A stretch of 64,000 nt of DNA from Casuarius casuarius (lineage: Eukaryota > Chordata > Aves > Casuariiformes > Casuariidae): NCBI GenBank assembly GCA_003342895.1, contig PTFA01000055.1:2945629-3009628 (forward strand), in the 5' to 3' direction. Under the pieces are notes generated by a model. That model was not told the origin of the DNA. It worked only from the letters and a program-made list of their open reading frames with translations, and did not search any database. A program made the translations under genes and the position numbers. This document shows, piece by piece, positions 13,840-25,005 of this stretch (position 1 is the first letter of the stretch; the number at the start of each line of letters is the position of its first letter).

Positions 13840-14110
13840 CCCAATCAAGTAGTTCTGGACAAAAACTTCAAAATTGTCTGAAACTGTCCATTTTTTGATT
13901 CTTTTCATTTGGAAACTAAACTTTATTTTTTTTAGTGCAAAATGGTTTTTTACTCTGAAAATTTACCTTATTGGAAAGAATTCATAAAAAGAAAAAGGCA
14001 AAATCAGAACAAAATGTTCTGAAAATATCAAAGGAAAACAATTACTAATCCAACAGCAATTTTCAAAATGCCAACTTTTTACTTCAAATCAAGCTGAAAA
14101 GTAATTCCAA
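13840..14110. repeat. A/T-rich old interspersed repeat, probable
   Basis: The stretch alternates motifs such as aaattgtctgaaactg, ccattttttgattcttttc, ggaaactaaactttat and aaaatgttctgaaaata, where GAAAA-type and TTTTC-type words pair imperfectly as inverted repeats. This texture is typical of a palindromic A/T-rich repeat scattered through amniote genomes. I cannot name the family with certainty, and low-complexity sequence is the alternative. Confidence 0.35.
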
Positions 14111-17100
14111 AACATTAGACTTTCTTAGGATAGAAAAAACATTTGTGTCCCACCTACGCTGCAAACGCAACTCTAATTCTGGTGTTCTCTACCTTGCACA
14201 TGCTGACTTTTCAACCTTAATAATATTCTTCTCCCACAGTTTGTGCATGAGTGTGAGGAAGAAGCACGTTAATCATGTGAAGCTTTGAGGGTTGTAATTC
14301 TAGCTGTGCTGAAATTGCTGGGAGTTGTTTGTCAGTTTTGCTGGAGTCGAGCTCTTGTGCTCTGTTTGCTGTTGGAATTGCCATGCGTGGCTCCCTTCAG
14401 CTCTTGCCATGCTTCTCTCAGTGAAGATCTGCTTATGTCCTTTATCTGTGGAAGAGAAAAACAAAATGGAAACCTGGAATAGAGGTGAAAAATGCTGTGT
14501 GGAAACCTCTTGTGTCCAGGGCAGATGGTAGATGAAGAGACTTGGCACAGCTGCTTGGCTAGTGAGCTCCTCCTGGACCGGACAAAGGGACCCATATAGC
14601 TCCCATGCTGCACTTGCAGCCTGGGCTGAACAGGCTGGAGACTGTAGTCAAGGATATGTGAGGACTTTGATGTTACCGTTGTTGCTTTACTGTAATAATT
14701 GGTAGCAAAACCAGTTTTGATTGAGTGGAGGCCAATAGCTCTGTGCCGCCCAACGTTCAACTTTTGTCAGGTGTTTTCATGCAATGCCTTCCCTGGTTCC
14801 CTACCAGGTTAATAAGTTCTAAAGCAGTAGTTGGGCTTGTGGCTTCTTTTATAAGCCTATGTTTTACATTCATTCTCCTGAAAGGATCTAGTTTTGACGT
14901 ATTTAATTAGCAGCAAGAACCCAGAATAAAGGCTAGCAGGTCTGAAGAATACATCAGGTCTTTAGACCTGACTAGTAAATATTTGCTTTTAGGAATTTAC
15001 TGTGGTCGATTCTAGCTTAGATAATACTTCGGTGTATATGCTTTCATCTATGGGGCTACGGCCCCCCAAACCATGAAGCCCTTGCCAGGCATGCAGTTCC
15101 TAAATCCCTGTATACAATGATTTATTTCTGCTAGACTACAATCCACCCTTCACTTGGCTTGAAGTTTCACATATGTCTCAGGCAGTGTTGTATTGCTCCC
15201 TGTATATGATATGTGTAAAAATCACTGCACGTTGCTGTTATGTAGTTATTCCTGTAATTGTGCACAGCAGCTATTTAACCTTGTAGAGTAATGCTAAATT
15301 GCAAATCAGGATCTGAAAGTAATAAAACTTCAGCAATAGTTCTAAGGCAGAATATGATAAATTTGTATCTCGCATCTTTCTAATGCCTCCTGGAAAGTCA
15401 TTTTTAAGGAAGGGATTTTGTTTGCTTTGTGGTTTTTCTGTTAAACTGAGCATATCTAAGATGAAGCTGTTGAGATGCAATAAACATAAACCATAAATAA
15501 TCAACTTCTATGGAGCTGCTTTTCAAAGCAGGACCACATCTTTGAGGAAATCTGTTGAAATTTGTATTTACCCAATCCATCTGGCAATGCTGGCTTGTCT
15601 TGTGGTAGCTTTCATTAGAGATTGTTGTGAAATGTTTATTTTATTCTTTTTCTCCTCCTTTCCATACATTTCTTCCTAAGTGCTGCTCCCCCACCCCACC
15701 CTAACAACAAAGAGATTAACTAGTCTCCACCACAAGCACTCTGGAACAAAAAGAAAGGATGTATTTTTCATTGTGAGAAGAGAAGGTTGGTGATGATTCC
15801 TGGCTCTGATTTTGTAACAGCATATGAATGTAGTTGGTTTCCTGGGCTTTTTATATGTATGAAGTTAAAAGAACTATTCATGTGAGTAAAATTAAACATA
15901 TACTTAAGTTTACAGAACCAAGGCTTTGCTATCAGATGCTTGGAGGTTTGTTTGCTTTCAACAATTAATTAAAAATGATGGAAAGCTGCTTTTAATGTGC
16001 CATTAAGGAAAAGTCATTAGAATTGGTAATCTATGAAAGGCATTTAGGTCATAGATAATTTCCAGACTGAAATTAATTATGTAGCATTTTAATGACTGTG
16101 TCCCCAGTGTGCATTCTGGCAATTCCACTAATTCTATCAGGGTTTTTTGTTTGTTTGTTTTGCTGTTGTTGTTTCTGAAAAAGACTTCCAGTGCAATCAC
16201 AGGTGATGCCAGGACAGGACTCTACTGATGTGCTCCTTAGGTCATTAAGGTAACAGATGGCAAATGTATTTAATTTCCAATAAGGGAATAATAAACATGA
16301 GAACAAAAAACTCTTTCCTACTCAATAGTCTTCCATTTAACAGATACTCTGTCATTCTGTTACGTTAAGGATTTTTTTTCCAGGAGGGCCAAGGGGAGAA
16401 TTGAAAGACAAAGAGCTCTTATTCCACTAGACTACTACAGAGGAAGGAAAATGTAGAATACTTCTAGACTGCACGTAATAGGAATTGAATGTGCTGGATG
16501 GTAAATCAGAGAAGATACTATTGTAGCATATGGCACAGATAAGAGCTCAGCTAGAGAACTTTTTTTACAGATTGGTCAGGCTGCATTGCTTCCTTATCAG
16601 CCTGTAATGCAGCAGCATGAATAGATATACAGACACTGCTGTTGCGGATGAATAATATCACTTACATATGTCTTGCCCACAAGAAAAAATACATAGAGCT
16701 GCCCCATTATCTTTACCATATTGAGTACTTCTGTTACATAGGGAAGTGCTTTTCCTGTGTGGGTTGTTTTTTTTTTTTTCTTTCTTTCTTTTTAAGTGAT
16801 GAACTGAGACTCGGTGAGAAATGACTAATGGTGTCCTGCATCCCAGGGTAACCTTGCAAGCCACTGACTAGCATTCATGCTAATGTAAGGACCACACAGG
16901 TATAAAATGCTGAGCTGCAGGCTCCAGTTCCATATGTAATGAGCTGGAGTGGCTCTGTGGGGAACCTTTCTATGTGCATGTTGCACCTTAGGAAGAAATA
17001 ATGGTATACGGTTAATACTGAAGTGAGTCTTGATTTGAAGGGCCAGCATGATCACAGCTTGTTTACATGCAGATTGGTATTTTTGGACTAGGACCCAGAG

Positions 17101-18974
17101 ATGATGGGAATGGCTTCCGAAGATCTGTAACCCAGGAGCAGAGGTTCCTTCTGTTTCTGGGGAAGCTTGAGTCCTTGCACACACAGTTGAATACTGTGGG
17201 GAACGCAAGGTGGAGGCATTTGGGGTAGGGAAGCCTGTGATCAGATTTAGTGCAATAAATGTTCCCTGACAGCTTTTAAGTAAGCATTTCATGAAGTATA
17301 TAAGTGGATCAGTAGAAGGTTTTTGTGCTTTTTTGAGTGCTGGTAAACTGAATAACTGTGCTGCAAAGGTGCATTTGGTTTTGTCTTTTAGTAACTGCAG
17401 CTATTTTCTTTCTGTGATTCCATACATTGTAGTGTATGGAATGATGTTGCAACACATCAAAAGGACAAAAACAGTCCTGGGGACAGGATAGGATACAGTC
17501 CTAAAGAACTGATGCTCTGTAGGTAGAGAGGCCTTTCTATACATTCCCACTCCAAGGAGTCCATCCATTTTAGTAAAATCCTCTGAGTTGCAGCCAGTGC
17601 TTAGACATTGTAAGAACAGTAGAATAATTGACATGTATTATGTTTTGTGAACAAAAGTAATTCATGAGGAAAACAAAAAGGTTTAAGACAATTCAATAAA
17701 GGCCTTGAGAGAAATATTTTCTTGCTAGATGTCTTGTCCAGTATGTGCCAAATAACCTGAAGAAGGACTGGCATGCCGAAAAATTTGTCATCTCTTCCCC
17801 AGCTATATTGTTTGGTCTAATGAAACATTACCTCTTCCTGTGGGCTTTGCTTGGCTTAGTCCTTCTATGACTGATGCTAAAATGCCCTTCCTGGAAAGTG
17901 AGCCCCCCACTATTTTTTTTTTTTGAGTTGCCTAACAGATGCTGTGCCTCTGTCCCTCTAGGATGTTCATGCTGCTTTTTGTGAAGGTTTGTTTGTGAGT
18001 GGAAACACAGAACGGAAAAAACAATATTATCTCTGAAAGAAATCATGACTGTTCTCTGAAGTTTTGTGGTTACCCAAGACAACTGCCCAATTATTTAATG
18101 TTTGGTGGTATTATGCCCCTTAGCATTAGACCGTGGCAAGTAAACAGTGTAAGGGACCATCACCCTGCCCTGGGACATAGCTATTAACCCTGTCTGGTGC
18201 TGAGACAGCACCTCTCCTTGAAGGCTATGTTGGCTGGACTCCTGAGATCCATTTAGCACTACAGTTACCCCTGTCTGATAAATCCTACAGGAGAAAACAG
18301 TGGTAATTTTCTGAGGTGGATGTTTCCAAAGGTGTCCGTGGGAAGATCTGGCCAATTGCGTTGCCTCTGTTCAGTATAGATATGTATGTGCTATTAACTC
18401 CTACTTCAAGATGAGTGCACGCTCCACAAGCATATCCCTTTTAAATATTCCTTGGTGAGGCCAAGACGCTTGTTTTTTATTGTGTGACACTGACTGTTGC
18501 TTACCTGCATTGCTCTAGCATTTGAAATGTCAGTGTTGGACTAGAGCTTTGCTGTGGTAATTGCTGCATAAATAAAGGGAATACAGGGAAAACCCCAGCT
18601 GATAGCCAATTAAATTTTACTCAAGCACAAAGCCCCGAAAAAGCCCCTTGCACTAGAGCTTACAATTCTGTCTTCTGTGTATAAGTAAAATTAGTTCAGT
18701 CTCTGGTGGAAATGTTTCTAATGTACCTTAATCCTGCATTTGCCTTTCTATGCCAACATCATGCAGGTAGCTTGCACATGAAAATGGATGGTGTCTTGTC
18801 TCCAGCTGCAGCCAAAATATGTGATTTGGCATACATGGAGAACAAGGGATAGCCTGCAAAAACATCTTCTGATCATGGTATCTCTCCTGGTAGACAAGTA
18901 TGTGGCCATAAATGGGTGTAGGACAAGAAGATATGATATTTTTCCTTAATATTTCCTCTTTTTAGCTATTTTCA
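14111..18974. other. Noncoding, no gene recognised
   Basis: Contains a (GTTT)n-like tract near 16141-16170 and a T13 run followed by (TTTC)n at 16767-16795. A 155-codon open frame on the minus strand (16825-17292) has no recognisable domain and is within what chance allows. Confidence 0.55.
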
Positions 18975-20140
18975 GTTCAGGGACTTCCTGTGACAAGTGG
19001 GGGTTTCCCATAAACCATAAGTGAATTTCTCTTCCATGAACATGTCCATGTTCCCCTTGAAACCACCTAAGCTTGTGATAGCTGCAATATCTCTGACAAC
19101 GCTTTCTCATGGTCTACCACCCATTGCATGAAGAATCAACTCCGTTTATTTTCGGCTTAGCTCCTATTAGTTTCATTTGATGCTAATTCTTTGATTGGAA
19201 GATGCAGTGAATAATTTATGCCTGTTCACTCTTTCATTACCATTCATGATTTTGTAGACCTCTGTCACAGTTTCTCACCTGTCTCTTTTTCAGACTGAGG
19301 AGTCTTAACTTTGTTTCTTAGAGGGAAACAGTCCACACCTCTGAGCATCCCTGTTGTCCCTTTTCTGAAGCTTTTTCCATTCTATTATATCCTTCTTAAG
19401 ATGAGAGTAGTGGAACAACACACATTCAATTTGTGGATAAACCCTGGATTTATATAAGGGCGTAACGATGTTCTTGTTTTTTATTCTCTGTTCCTTTTCC
19501 AATAATTCTTAATATTGTTTGCTCTTTTGACTAGTATTGAGCACTAAGCTGACATGTTTATGGAACTACTTATAACCTCAAAATCCTGCTCTTCAGTGGT
19601 AATGGTCAGCTTGGAATCCATCATGTGACATCTGAAATTAGGATCTTATTTTTTGTGGAGTTAACTTTGTTTTTATCTGCTCTGACTTTCATCTGTATAT
19701 TATTACCACCCAGTCATTCAGTCTCATGAGGTTCTTCTGAAATTGTTGAGAATTGGCCTTCTTAACTACCATGAATAAATAAGTATCATCAGCAAACTGT
19801 CACCACATTGCCTTTTCCAGGTCACTTCGAATTTGCTGAACAGCACAAGCCTCAGTGCAGGCCCTTGCAGAACTCCACTTGTCACCTCCCTCCATGGCAA
19901 AAACTGACTATTTGCCTCTTATGTTGTGGCTGCTTCATTTCCTTAAGTCTTTGGTGAAGGACCTTGCTGAAAGCGTTAGAAATTCAGGGAGACTGTATCT
20001 GTCAACCAGACATCCTCATCCACACACTTGCTGATCTGTCCAGAGAAGTCCAAGACGTTTATAAAACAGGACTTTCCCTTACAAAACTGTGCTGACACTT
20101 TCCAAGTATACCCCTCTCTTCTCATGTTTGGCTAGTGTAC
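18975..20140 (-). mobile_element. CR1 LINE fragment, old, 3' part
   Basis: This is a decayed non-LTR retrotransposon read on the minus strand. On the minus strand near 19460-19434 the frame reads PLYKSRVYPQIE, followed by HLKKDIIEWKKLQKR and then CGLFPSKK. This is the order expected at the C-terminal end of CR1 reverse transcriptase (PLYKS.V.P..E, then a K.LE.VQRRAT-like segment, then LGLFSLEKRR). Further upstream on the minus strand, around 20100-19950, a broken frame retains GK...F..RLG..., then a VD.Y.L.EF-like segment, matching the KGKSCLTNL and VDIVYLDF block. Many stops and frameshifts show it is long dead. The 5' end is truncated near 20140. Ends are approximate. Confidence 0.85.
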
Positions 20141-20579
20141 CCACACCCCGCTTTGCTTCCAGCTGTTTGGGTCCCAGTACCGTAGTGGTATGGCCTTATG
20201 AACAACTGAATCTGATACTGTTTTGACTGCTTCCATCATCCAAGTTGCTCACGGTCAGGTCACAAGATGTGGTCCAGCTCTGTGTCAGGAGTGCAGTCTT
20301 CCTATGCACCTATGTTTCTGTGAAGCCAGCAACAACATTGGCATCCTAACCCTTTTGTCAGGTAGAATGGTGTCCTTCTCTGGGATATTTTCCTGCTTCA
20401 CAAAACAGAGGAAGATGTGCCTATCACTGCAAACCAAGGAAACACTGACTTGAGGGGTCAGTTTTGGTGTGGGAGGCTCGTTGTATTGGTTAACCATGCT
20501 CAGAGATCACCTGCTTCTTGCAGAGTATCCTACTGCTTTTCTGTTCTTGCTCTTTCAGATTTGTACTGCTGGATTTAAC
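20141..20579. other. Spacer between two CR1 fragments, unassigned
   Basis: About 440 bases lie between the two CR1 relics. I cannot match them to the domain order of either copy. They may be unique DNA that separated two insertions, or a part of the right-hand copy too diverged to recognise. Confidence 0.4.
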
Positions 20580-21250
20580 CAATAGATTTCTATAGCCTTT
20601 ACCCCAGGGTTATTAGTGAGAAGAGAAAATGACATGTATGCCCTAAAACTAATGTGAGGGACTCTTCCCTCCAGAGTGACAGTTCTCCATCCAGCACAGC
20701 TTGCTGACAACTCTCCTTTAGCTTCATGCTTGTTTTAACAGTTCTTGCACTTATCTCTTCTCACACTGAACAAGTAATCTTCCACAAGACGCTATATCTG
20801 GTGTTTATCAAAGTTTGTTTCCTTTGTTTGCTTTGTCAAGAAGCTTGCTTTTCTTCCTAAAGAATGATGATAGGTTAGCTTGGCTTTGCCTTTGATAAGC
20901 TTATGTTGCATTCTACCCCAGCTTCTGTTTCATTCTATCTTTAATTAAGTTCCCTTTCCTAATTTGTTCTAAAATTCTAAATGTCACTGAAGTTTGGCTA
21001 ATGGATCTTGTCTTCTCTAGTTCACTTTATCCATCTATTCTTTGAATAAGGGTATTAATTTTCTATTATCCACTCATATATGACCTCCACTAACTAGAGA
21101 GTGCCTTAGGAATTCTGAGATGGAGTTTATCTGGTTCCCTTAATCACGGGTGCACAAAATCATTGAATTTTGCTTTTACTTTGAGGTAGTTTTCATTTTC
21201 ATACCATTACTCCCAACGTCCCTTTGCCCCAGTATTAGCATTTTTTTCTC
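20580..21250 (-). mobile_element. Second CR1 LINE fragment, internal RT region
   Basis: On the minus strand, in order from high to low coordinate, this holds relics of the CR1 reverse transcriptase. These are a PKAL segment near 21110 (family P.VLKEL), a SQTSVTF.ILEQI-like segment near 21005-20965 (family PVSLTSV..K.MEQI), a segment near 20880-20840 reading SQANLSSFFRKK (family SCQTNLISFF.K), and near 20655 remnants of the E.S.WR.V..GVPQGSVLGP block. It covers the same reverse-transcriptase interval as the upstream part of the left-hand fragment, so it is a separate insertion, and wording differences suggest another subfamily. It is heavily mutated. Confidence 0.7.
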
Positions 21251-21999
21251 AATGAATATTTTACCTCTGATTTCAGCTACTATTATGTCCTGCTAAAATA
21301 ATCTATCCATCCTTGCAGTAGCAGAGCCATTCTGATTTATGTAGCTACATGTAGCTAATTGTTTAGTTTCTGTTACAAAGTCACACTCAATTCTCGAAGT
21401 TTTCACATCATCACTATGCTTCTCGACTCCTAAAATGTTGCTTCCAGTTCAGTCATCTTTTATGTTTCTTGCCAGCTTTTTTGACTAACTGAAATTATTG
21501 ATACCTAACTCATTATTTTGGACGTGCAAGTGCATGTCTTAGTGTTTGCTGACTCTTGTCTAGTAAACTACCTCAGTATGCGTTAACTTGCTTCTGTAAC
21601 GATTTCATAGACTTCTGTATTTGGTCATGCAACTAATTTATAGAAGTTCAGCCTTGAGGAATACACTTTGCTACTGCAGTATGTAAATATTTCTTTTCAG
21701 TGTAACTTTATGAGTAGCTTTGGGTGCTGAGATTACACAGAAAATGCCCGTTTCTGCATTTCCCTGAAATGAGTTTGATTTGCGTAGGTCTTACAGGAAG
21801 TGATCTAAAACTTTTTTATTTCTTCATCTGGCATGATCAAACTTGCAAGAAAGTTTATTGAAAGAGTTACCTAGTGTTTCAGTGGCAGAAAACAATTTGT
21901 CATTGAACTTGCCTGTGGTTTCTGCTGTCATTTAATAAATGGAAAGAACATAAGGTTGCTATGGGAGTGCTCTTTCTGCTGCTTGGATAAAACATAACC
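21251..21999. other. Noncoding, AT-rich, no gene recognised
   Basis: No coding frame is seen. The first 100-300 bases could be a very diverged 5' extension of the neighbouring CR1 fragment, but I cannot align them with confidence. Confidence 0.45.
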
Positions 22000-22260
22000 A
22001 GGCCCAGGAGCTCAGCACACCGCCTGCCATGAGCGTGGGGGCTCACGTGAAGATTTCATTTTGAACAGCGCTATCTTTTCTGGGGTGACACAAGCCAAGG
22101 AAGGTCACAGCCCGTCCTTGCAGCTGTACACAAGCAAAGCGCTATTGTCGTCTGCTGCAGAACGCCCCTGTCCCAGCGCTGCGCAGGCGTCATAACATTG
22201 TGTGGTGGTCTTTGTGATAAGCACAGCCGGGGCTGGGATAAGATTGCTATACTTCCTTTT
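22000..22260. promoter_or_regulatory. CpG-enriched patch with two GATA motifs
   Basis: CpGs are locally dense (cacaccgcctgcc, caaagcgctattgtcgtc, gcgctgcgcaggcgtc). Two GATAAG motifs start at 22216 and 22237, exactly 21 bases apart, about two helical turns. An E-box CACGTG lies at about 22044. This looks like an enhancer or weak promoter, but the assignment rests on motifs and composition only. Confidence 0.3.
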
Positions 22261-22301
22261 ATTCAAGGCTTAAGATATATTATTGTTGTTTTTATCCGCA
22301 G

Positions 22302-22341
22302 AATATAAGATCTGCTTAGCTATTTGTAGTGCTTTGTTCCG
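22302..22341 (+). other. Candidate 40-base exon downstream of the CpG patch
   Basis: A pyrimidine-rich acceptor (ttgtttttatccgcag, ending at 22301) and a consensus donor (ggtaagaa, gt at 22342) bracket 40 bases. Two frames have stops and one is open, so if real it may belong to a noncoding transcript or an untranslated region. It could equally be a chance pairing. Confidence 0.18.
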
Positions 22342-22648
22342 GTAAGAAAGTAAACTGGGCTATATGCCCACTTAGAAGTGGGAGTAAATATCTCCTCTTG
22401 TGCGCGTGATTTCCACCTGTCTCCGGTGGTGTCCGGACTCCAGACTTCACCTCCAGAAACTGTGTTTGCAAAGGTTCTCAGGGATTATGTACCCTTTCCT
22501 GCAGCCTTCTGGAGCAGATTTTTTTGATTGCTTATTTTTACATTCTAAATCATTGCCAGAAGTTTGGAAATCATAGCATAACATCTATTTGTCCTGCACC
22601 CAATATATGAAAAATTTTGTGTGGATATGTGTGCGTCTATACATATTA

Positions 22649-22690
22649 TGTGTGTGTCTGTGTGCGCGCGTGTGTGTATATATATATATT
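22649..22690. repeat. Alternating purine-pyrimidine microsatellite (TG)n-(CG)n-(TA)n
   Basis: The tract runs through tgtgtgtg, then tgtgcgcgcg, then tgtgtgta and tatatatat. Apart from one interruption near 22658 it alternates purine and pyrimidine throughout, with a (CG)n centre. Confidence 0.9.
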
Positions 22691-22987
22691 TCTTTTTCTG
22701 ACATTCTAAGAGTTGTTGCTATGGCATATTGCTCCAGATGGAATCATTTTCAGCACTGTATAAAATATTATATTTCCATCTAGATATAGCACATATGTTG
22801 TGTTTATTGCTATAACTGTAATGAGTCATTAAGACAGTACAAGAATTTGGGTTAATTGCTCTCCATCAACTAACTTTCAAAAAATGATTTATTTCCCCCA
22901 GCAGATTATACAAATCAATCCTATGATGGCACACAAAATATTTGTATTGATTTGATATCTTTTATTTCAGACTAATTTAAGGTGTGA

Positions 22988-22990
<3 letters not shown>

Positions 22991-23018
<28 letters not shown>
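22991..23018. repeat. A28 homopolymer
   Basis: A run of 28 A. The upstream sequence shows no gene-like segment or recognisable SINE body, so a retroposon tail is not established. Confidence 0.95.
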
Positions 23019-23022
<4 letters not shown>

Positions 23023-24932
23023 TTGTAAACAAAACCCTAACTGATGCAATGTTTAGACTTGGGCATGAAAAGAGCAAGTAGAGAACAGAAAACAGTGAAT
23101 AATGTCCAGCAGTTGGTATTAATTTCATAGATTCAGGGGATTATACCAAATTAAGACAGCCAGAGACAATGTTTTCAAGCTGCTGCTTCAGTGAGATTGT
23201 TCAGCTTTGCTCATGGGTGATCTGATTTAATGCTGTGCTAATCATTTTCAAACAGAAAGGCCTAATCCTTTCTGCTGCTTTCTCTTTAAAGTAAAGGCAT
23301 TTGACAAAAATCCTCACGAATGAACTGCAAACTGTTTCATGTAGCAGCAAGCTTAAGAGTCGAACTTTTTCTCCTCTATCTGTGCTGTATAGATTACAAC
23401 CCAAACCCCAGAGTTAAGGTTCACAGGCATCCTTGCTGGCGAAATGACCACCTCATCCCCTGAGCATTTCTCAGGTGATTTATGCTTTGCTAATAGCCCT
23501 CAGGCTCCCCTTAAGCCATTGATACTCCTACCCAGTCATTAATTCTCCAGGGAATGCCACTGGCCTCAACCATTACTGCTTAAATATTCATGGACTGACT
23601 GTCTCTATTTTAAACATAAATAGTGCACAGACATAAAAACTATGTAAAATGGACATTATTAGGATTGTAAGGCTAAGTACTTGTATCTTAAGAAATGCCA
23701 AAATTATGATGTTTTGTGCAGCCTTAACAGCATATGCACTGCAACATCATCTCTAACTACAAGACGCATCCTGCTTCTGACACAGCTTCCTTGCCTTCTC
23801 CAGTACTGAGAGCAGAACTGCTTTGAAGCCTCATTGAAGATGAATAGTGGATGCAGCTGTCTTTTGTAGGAATTGCCTTATTTATTTTGCTTTTGGAGGT
23901 GTGTAGCAAGCAAGCCAAGGAAGAGTTCTTGAGAAGCAGGACAAAATACCTGTCCCTGTCATCTCTTCCTGCTTTGTGTCTGACTGGGCTCTTACCTTTC
24001 CTATGGGCTTGCCAAACTTGTTTCTCTTGGGCCACACAAGGATCAGCAAAGGGTCATGGACCATTGGTGACTCCCATCTTTAGCTCTTAGTGCCTGCTTC
24101 AGTCTGGCCCTGAATGCTTGAGGGTATCATTTATGGGGCTAGCCTGGCTGTGCCGCTGTTGTTGAAGGCTGCAGAGAGGCTGCCCAGTCACTCTTTGGGG
24201 ATAGGCACAATCTGGGCACCAGCAGGAGCTGTTAGAAGCTTAAGTATAAGCAGCAAAACCAAAATCTTAAATATAAAGAGGTAAAATACCCCAGGACATT
24301 TTAACATGTAGTACTGATTTCACCCCCTTCTGCCCCTGCTGCGTAACTTGCTCTAATTTGGACAGATTTTTACAGGAATTGTAAAGATAATTTAAATAAC
24401 TGAAGTTGAACCTCCCTTCCTTGTCCCTATCTCATATTCATGGTTTTAAGGCTTTGATTCTAGCAGTATTCTAAGAAGGATTCACAGATTTTAAGTGATT
24501 TCTTTTTTCCTGAATTCCTTCTCAGAAATAGATTTAACTGTTTAACTGTTTTGCTGAAAAGTTCCAATAAGAATTTCTCTGAAACAGATGTCCAGTATAG
24601 GAGACTTCAGGCATAGCAGTCTGTCTGGGAAAGCTGAAATGTGAAGCATATGGATTTAGTCCGCATAAGCATATATGCTTTTCTAGAGGAGGGTTTTTAG
24701 GGTAGTTAAGCATATGGTGAGCTAATAGTCATACAGGATGTCTTCTAAGAAGAATGGAAGCTGCTAGAATATCAGGATTGCTGTATAAACAAGAGTGGAT
24801 ACATTCTTTCCATTCATATAAGGATTTTGCTAACACCTCATTAATTTATTAAAAGCAGATAACACATCTTGAATACAATAATGGCAATGATACCAGAATA
24901 ATTAACCACAGATGATGTCTGTTTAGCTTAAA
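23019..24932. other. Noncoding; possible conserved block near 23460-23660
   Basis: No gene is recognised. The part around 23460-23660 is balanced in composition, lacks low-complexity words and contains TTAAT and TAAATATTCATG-type homeodomain/POU-like words, as conserved noncoding elements often do. This is an impression, not an alignment. Confidence 0.4.
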
Positions 24933-25005
24933 AACACATATATGTGTGTGTGCATACACACACACCTGCATACACACACGCACGTACACACACAGACAGA
25001 AAAAA
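24933..25005. repeat. (TG)n/(CA)n microsatellite pair
   Basis: A short TG tract (atatgtgtgtgtgc) is immediately followed by CA tracts (atacacacacac and tacacacacgcacgtacaca). The two halves are reverse complements, so the tract can fold as a hairpin. Confidence 0.85.

Noticed and set aside
16825..17292. 155-codon open frame on the minus strand
   Set aside because: There is no recognisable domain or coding texture, and about one such frame is expected by chance in this window.
23120..23165. Possible CR1 3' tail stub (tttcatagattcagg)
   Set aside because: The match is only about 15 bases and the adjoining sequence does not continue as CR1.
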